Source: Chloroflexota bacterium (lineage in GTDB: Bacteria; Chloroflexota; Dehalococcoidia; Lucifugimonadales; UBA3495). Taken from it: a stretch of DNA of 64,000 bases. The position numbers and the translations under genes are program-made. Below are positions 62,029 to 64,000 of the stretch, one piece after another. Positions within the stretch are counted from its first letter, which is position 1. Every line of letters starts with the position of its first letter. The stretch lies in the NCBI GenBank assembly GCA_026710825.1, contig JAPOQH010000006.1, positions 1 to 64,000 of the forward strand, in the 5' to 3' direction. The notes beneath the pieces were generated by a model. It saw only the letters and a program-made list of their open reading frames with translations. It did not search any database and was not told the DNA's origin.

Positions 62029-63363
62029 CTAGGGCTTGGTACCCACCGCGCAGTGGAACGGCGTCGATATGAAGAAGGTGCCGTCGGACTCCGCCTGCGC
62101 GACGGCCGTTCGCCATTCTTCGGCTTCCTCGGGAGTCAGCGTGGGCAGGATGCCTCCCTGCAGGAACCGGAGGCGTATCGGCTCTGAGAAAGTGCTGATG
62201 AACGGGAACATCCTGGTATCTTCCAATCCCAGTCCCGCAAAGCGGCGATAGAGGGACGAATCGTCGCAACCGTCGGGATGGCCCGGGTCGTCAACCCACG
62301 GCGGCGACTCTATCCTGGCCTTCAAGGCTGGACTCAAGGACAGGTTGACCCACCGGTTCATGTCGTGGGCGTGGCCCAAAACCGCGATCCTTCCGCCCGG
62401 TTTGGCGACCCTCACCATCTCCGGCAGCATGCGGTCCGCGTTGACGCGCTGGATCACGGTGCTGGAAAAGACCACATCCGTGCTGTTGTCGTCGAAAGGC
62501 AGGGACTCGGCGCTGCCCTCCCTGAAACTGACCACATTCTCCATACCGTCACGCCGGGCGATTTCCGCCGCCTCCCGGAGGAAGAAAGCATTGACGTCCA
62601 CGCCGGCTATCGGGTTGGCGTTGCCCGTCTGGCGAGCCACCCATCGGCATAGCACGCCGGTGCCGCAGCCGACTTCGAGGACGCTTTCGCCGGGTTGGAT
62701 CGCCGCCGCGGCGATGAGGCTACCCACCGCGGACAGGTAGCCCGGCGTGCGTCCCCTGGATTCCAGGCTGGCGACCATGCCCAAAGCGGGTCCGGTCAGG
62801 GTCACCACGCAGTACCGTTCGGTTAGAGCCGCAACGACGGGGTCCCACTGGGCGGGCGCCGCGCCAAGGGGGAGCAACACCAGCGCCGGCCCCGAACCCG
62901 CGACCTTGTAAAAGACGCCGCCAACCTCGCCGTCCTGAACCGGATGAGAAACGGCGGATGGTCCACCCTTGGCGCCGTTACCGGCCAGAAAGTCCAGCAT
63001 CGGTCCGGCGAAATCGTTGCCGCGCTCGGCCGCGATGTCGGCATAGTTATTTGCGTACACGTAATCCGGCAGGGTGACCATCGACGCCGAGGGGAGACCA
63101 GCCATGTTGCGGTTGATGGTCTCCGTCGCGCCGCCCCGGTCGCCGTTGAACACCAGCAATCTCGCATCCAGACTGGCCAGCGCCGACGCGTCGAAACCCA
63201 GGGGGCAGACCAGGGTCAGGGAAGCGACCGAATCGGGGAACCTGGCCACCATCCCGTACCAGTCGTTCAGATTGCGAGAAGCAAAGTGGGCCCGTTCGAT
63301 GCCCAAACGCCGCAAAACCTCAACTATTCTCTCTTCAACGGGAGTGTCGATCTGGGTGGTCAT
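62029..63363 (-). CDS. Degenerate alpha/beta-hydrolase fused to SAM methyltransferase
   Basis: The 444-residue protein has three parts. Residues 1-115 look like the C-terminal half of an alpha/beta-hydrolase (LGIERAHFASRNLNDWYGMV, SVASLTLVCPLGFD), but the nucleophile elbow GxSxG reads S-R-N-L-N. Residues 145-190 look like the N-terminal strands of a hydrolase (YKVAGSGPALVLLPLGAAPA). From about 220 a class I methyltransferase follows (VLEVGCGTGVLCRWV, GSAESLPFDDNSTDVVFSS). The hydrolase halves are thus in swapped order and probably inactive, perhaps serving as a binding domain. Substrate is unknown. Confidence 0.8.
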   Translation of the reverse strand: MTTQIDTPVEERIVEVLRRLGIERAHFASRNLNDWYGMVARFPDSVASLTLVCPLGFDASALASLDARLLVFNGDRGGATETINRNMAGLPSASMVTLPDYVYANNYADIAAERGNDFAGPMLDFLAGNGAKGGPSAVSHPVQDGEVGGVFYKVAGSGPALVLLPLGAAPAQWDPVVAALTERYCVVTLTGPALGMVASLESRGRTPGYLSAVGSLIAAAAIQPGESVLEVGCGTGVLCRWVARQTGNANPIAGVDVNAFFLREAAEIARRDGMENVVSFREGSAESLPFDDNSTDVVFSSTVIQRVNADRMLPEMVRVAKPGGRIAVLGHAHDMNRWVNLSLSPALKARIESPPWVDDPGHPDGCDDSSLYRRFAGLGLEDTRMFPFISTFSEPIRLRFLQGGILPTLTPEEAEEWRTAVAQAESDGTFFISTPFHCAVGTKP

Positions 63364-63528
63364 GTCTCTCCCTCCGGTCGCTGATTCACATGCTCAACGT
63401 ACGCGTTGTCCTCTGCATTTCGCATTCGGACTGGGCGGTCCACTACAGGGATAGTAGCACCATTACGACGGGAGAGTGGCATGAGCCTGTCGGGGGGCGG
63501 TGCGTTGAACGAGGGAGGACCGCTTCGG

Positions 63529-64000
63529 TTATTCGGTTGTCGCCCGCTGGATGAATTCTCGGGCGGCCGAGTAGTTTCGGGCTCCGCTGCGCCTGATGGG
63601 TGGCACGACGTAGCAGTCCTCGACGCCGGCCTCCCGCAAACGCTGCCAAACATCCAGAGCGATGTCGACGCCGGAGCGGCCGTTGGCGAGATCGTCGGTT
63701 ACCCACCGGGGCACGCTGGCGAAGGAGACACCGTCAGGTTCCATGAGCCCGACGCCGTAGAAGACAGGCGTGGTGAATCTCATGCCGGCGGTGCGGGCGC
63801 AAGCGTCGGCGAATCGTGCCACATCGGCGGGATCGAACACGGGTTGGGTGATGAGGAAGTGCGCGCCGGCATCGACCTTGCGGGCGGCCAGGCGAGCCTC
63901 ACGGTCGATGCCTCGCCCCAGGTCCACGGTGGCGCCGATGCAGAAATCGGTGGGGGCGCGCAACGAGCGTCCACGATAGTCGACGCCCTGGTTGAGGTTG
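63529..64000 (-). CDS. Methylenetetrahydrofolate reductase family protein, C-terminal part (cut by window end)
   Basis: The frame is open to the right edge, so only the last 157 residues or so are seen. NLNQGVDYRGR and PTDFCIGATVDLG, then RLAARKVDAGAHFLITQPVFD, are the family's barrel strands near the folate and FAD site, and the C-terminus is GARNYSAAREFI. The enzyme reduces methylene-tetrahydrofolate to methyl-tetrahydrofolate. An internal TTG at 63963 is not the true start. A multi-domain corrinoid/MTHFR fusion cannot be excluded because the N-terminus lies outside. Confidence 0.85.
   Translation of the reverse strand, partial: NLNQGVDYRGRSLRAPTDFCIGATVDLGRGIDREARLAARKVDAGAHFLITQPVFDPADVARFADACARTAGMRFTTPVFYGVGLMEPDGVSFASVPRWVTDDLANGRSGVDIALDVWQRLREAGVEDCYVVPPIRRSGARNYSAAREFIQRATTE

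Overview
The window is GC-rich bacterial DNA with short intergenic gaps, Shine-Dalgarno-led genes on both strands, one tRNA and no rRNA. The mix is two luciferase-like flavin monooxygenases, a molybdenum hydroxylase, a UGSC selenoprotein, an acyl-CoA synthetase, DUF3500, VOC and cyclase-family enzymes, and many short palindromic repeats. It looks most like a Chloroflexota lineage of the Dehalococcoidia/SAR202 type. That placement is inferred from gene content and was not tested.

Layout. 1-7.6 kb: ruvB, a FakA/DegV fatty-acid-kinase pair, recG and a response regulator with a degenerate receiver. 7.6-10.7 kb: a D-glutamate cyclase encoded as two adjacent genes, plus a zinc-ribbon/PH-like protein. 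10.9-15.1 kb: uvrB and a yebC-ruvC-ruvA operon. 15.1-19.3 kb: repeats, a HEPN-like gene behind a conserved RNA-like leader, a flavin monooxygenase and a VOC protein. 19.3-25.8 kb: a polysaccharide deacetylase, an AT-rich PD-(D/E)XK nuclease-like gene, a UGSC selenoprotein with its partner, an acyl-CoA synthetase and a second flavin monooxygenase. 26-28.8 kb: a zinc alcohol dehydrogenase, an FAD-linked oxidase and tRNA-Pro. 29-36 kb: a second HEPN-like gene and leader, a DUF4349 lipoprotein and mfd. 36.7-41.5 kb: a TIM-barrel protein, argH fused to a restriction-associated domain, rpe, rpmB and a Lin0512 gene. 41.8-48.1 kb: an orphan TRAP permease, a flavin disulfide reductase, a 51-residue DUF5679 protein, an amidase with an AtzG-like partner and a cyclase. 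48.3-54.9 kb: a third leader copy, a methyltransferase, glyA, a glutamine synthetase, a toxin-antitoxin pair and DUF3500. 55-64 kb: molybdenum hydroxylase subunits, an aspartic protease, a carboxymuconolactone-decarboxylase-like gene, a ThDP enzyme, a hydrolase-methyltransferase fusion and the C-terminal part of a methylenetetrahydrofolate reductase.

The most unusual signal is a promoter-led element of about 330-430 nt present three times (15663-16050, 29835-30263, 48367-48745). All copies share an exact 14-mer 82-84 nt after the -10 box and a hairpin whose stem changes sequence yet still pairs. Two copies lie directly upstream of paralogous small proteins with a conserved RX4H (HEPN-like) motif and a C-terminal CPxC. 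This could be an undescribed RNA-plus-HEPN system. Other strong points are the in-frame TGA selenoprotein with a SECIS-like hairpin, the argH fusion that replaces the enzyme's N-terminus, and an antitoxin whose DNA-binding half has been swapped.
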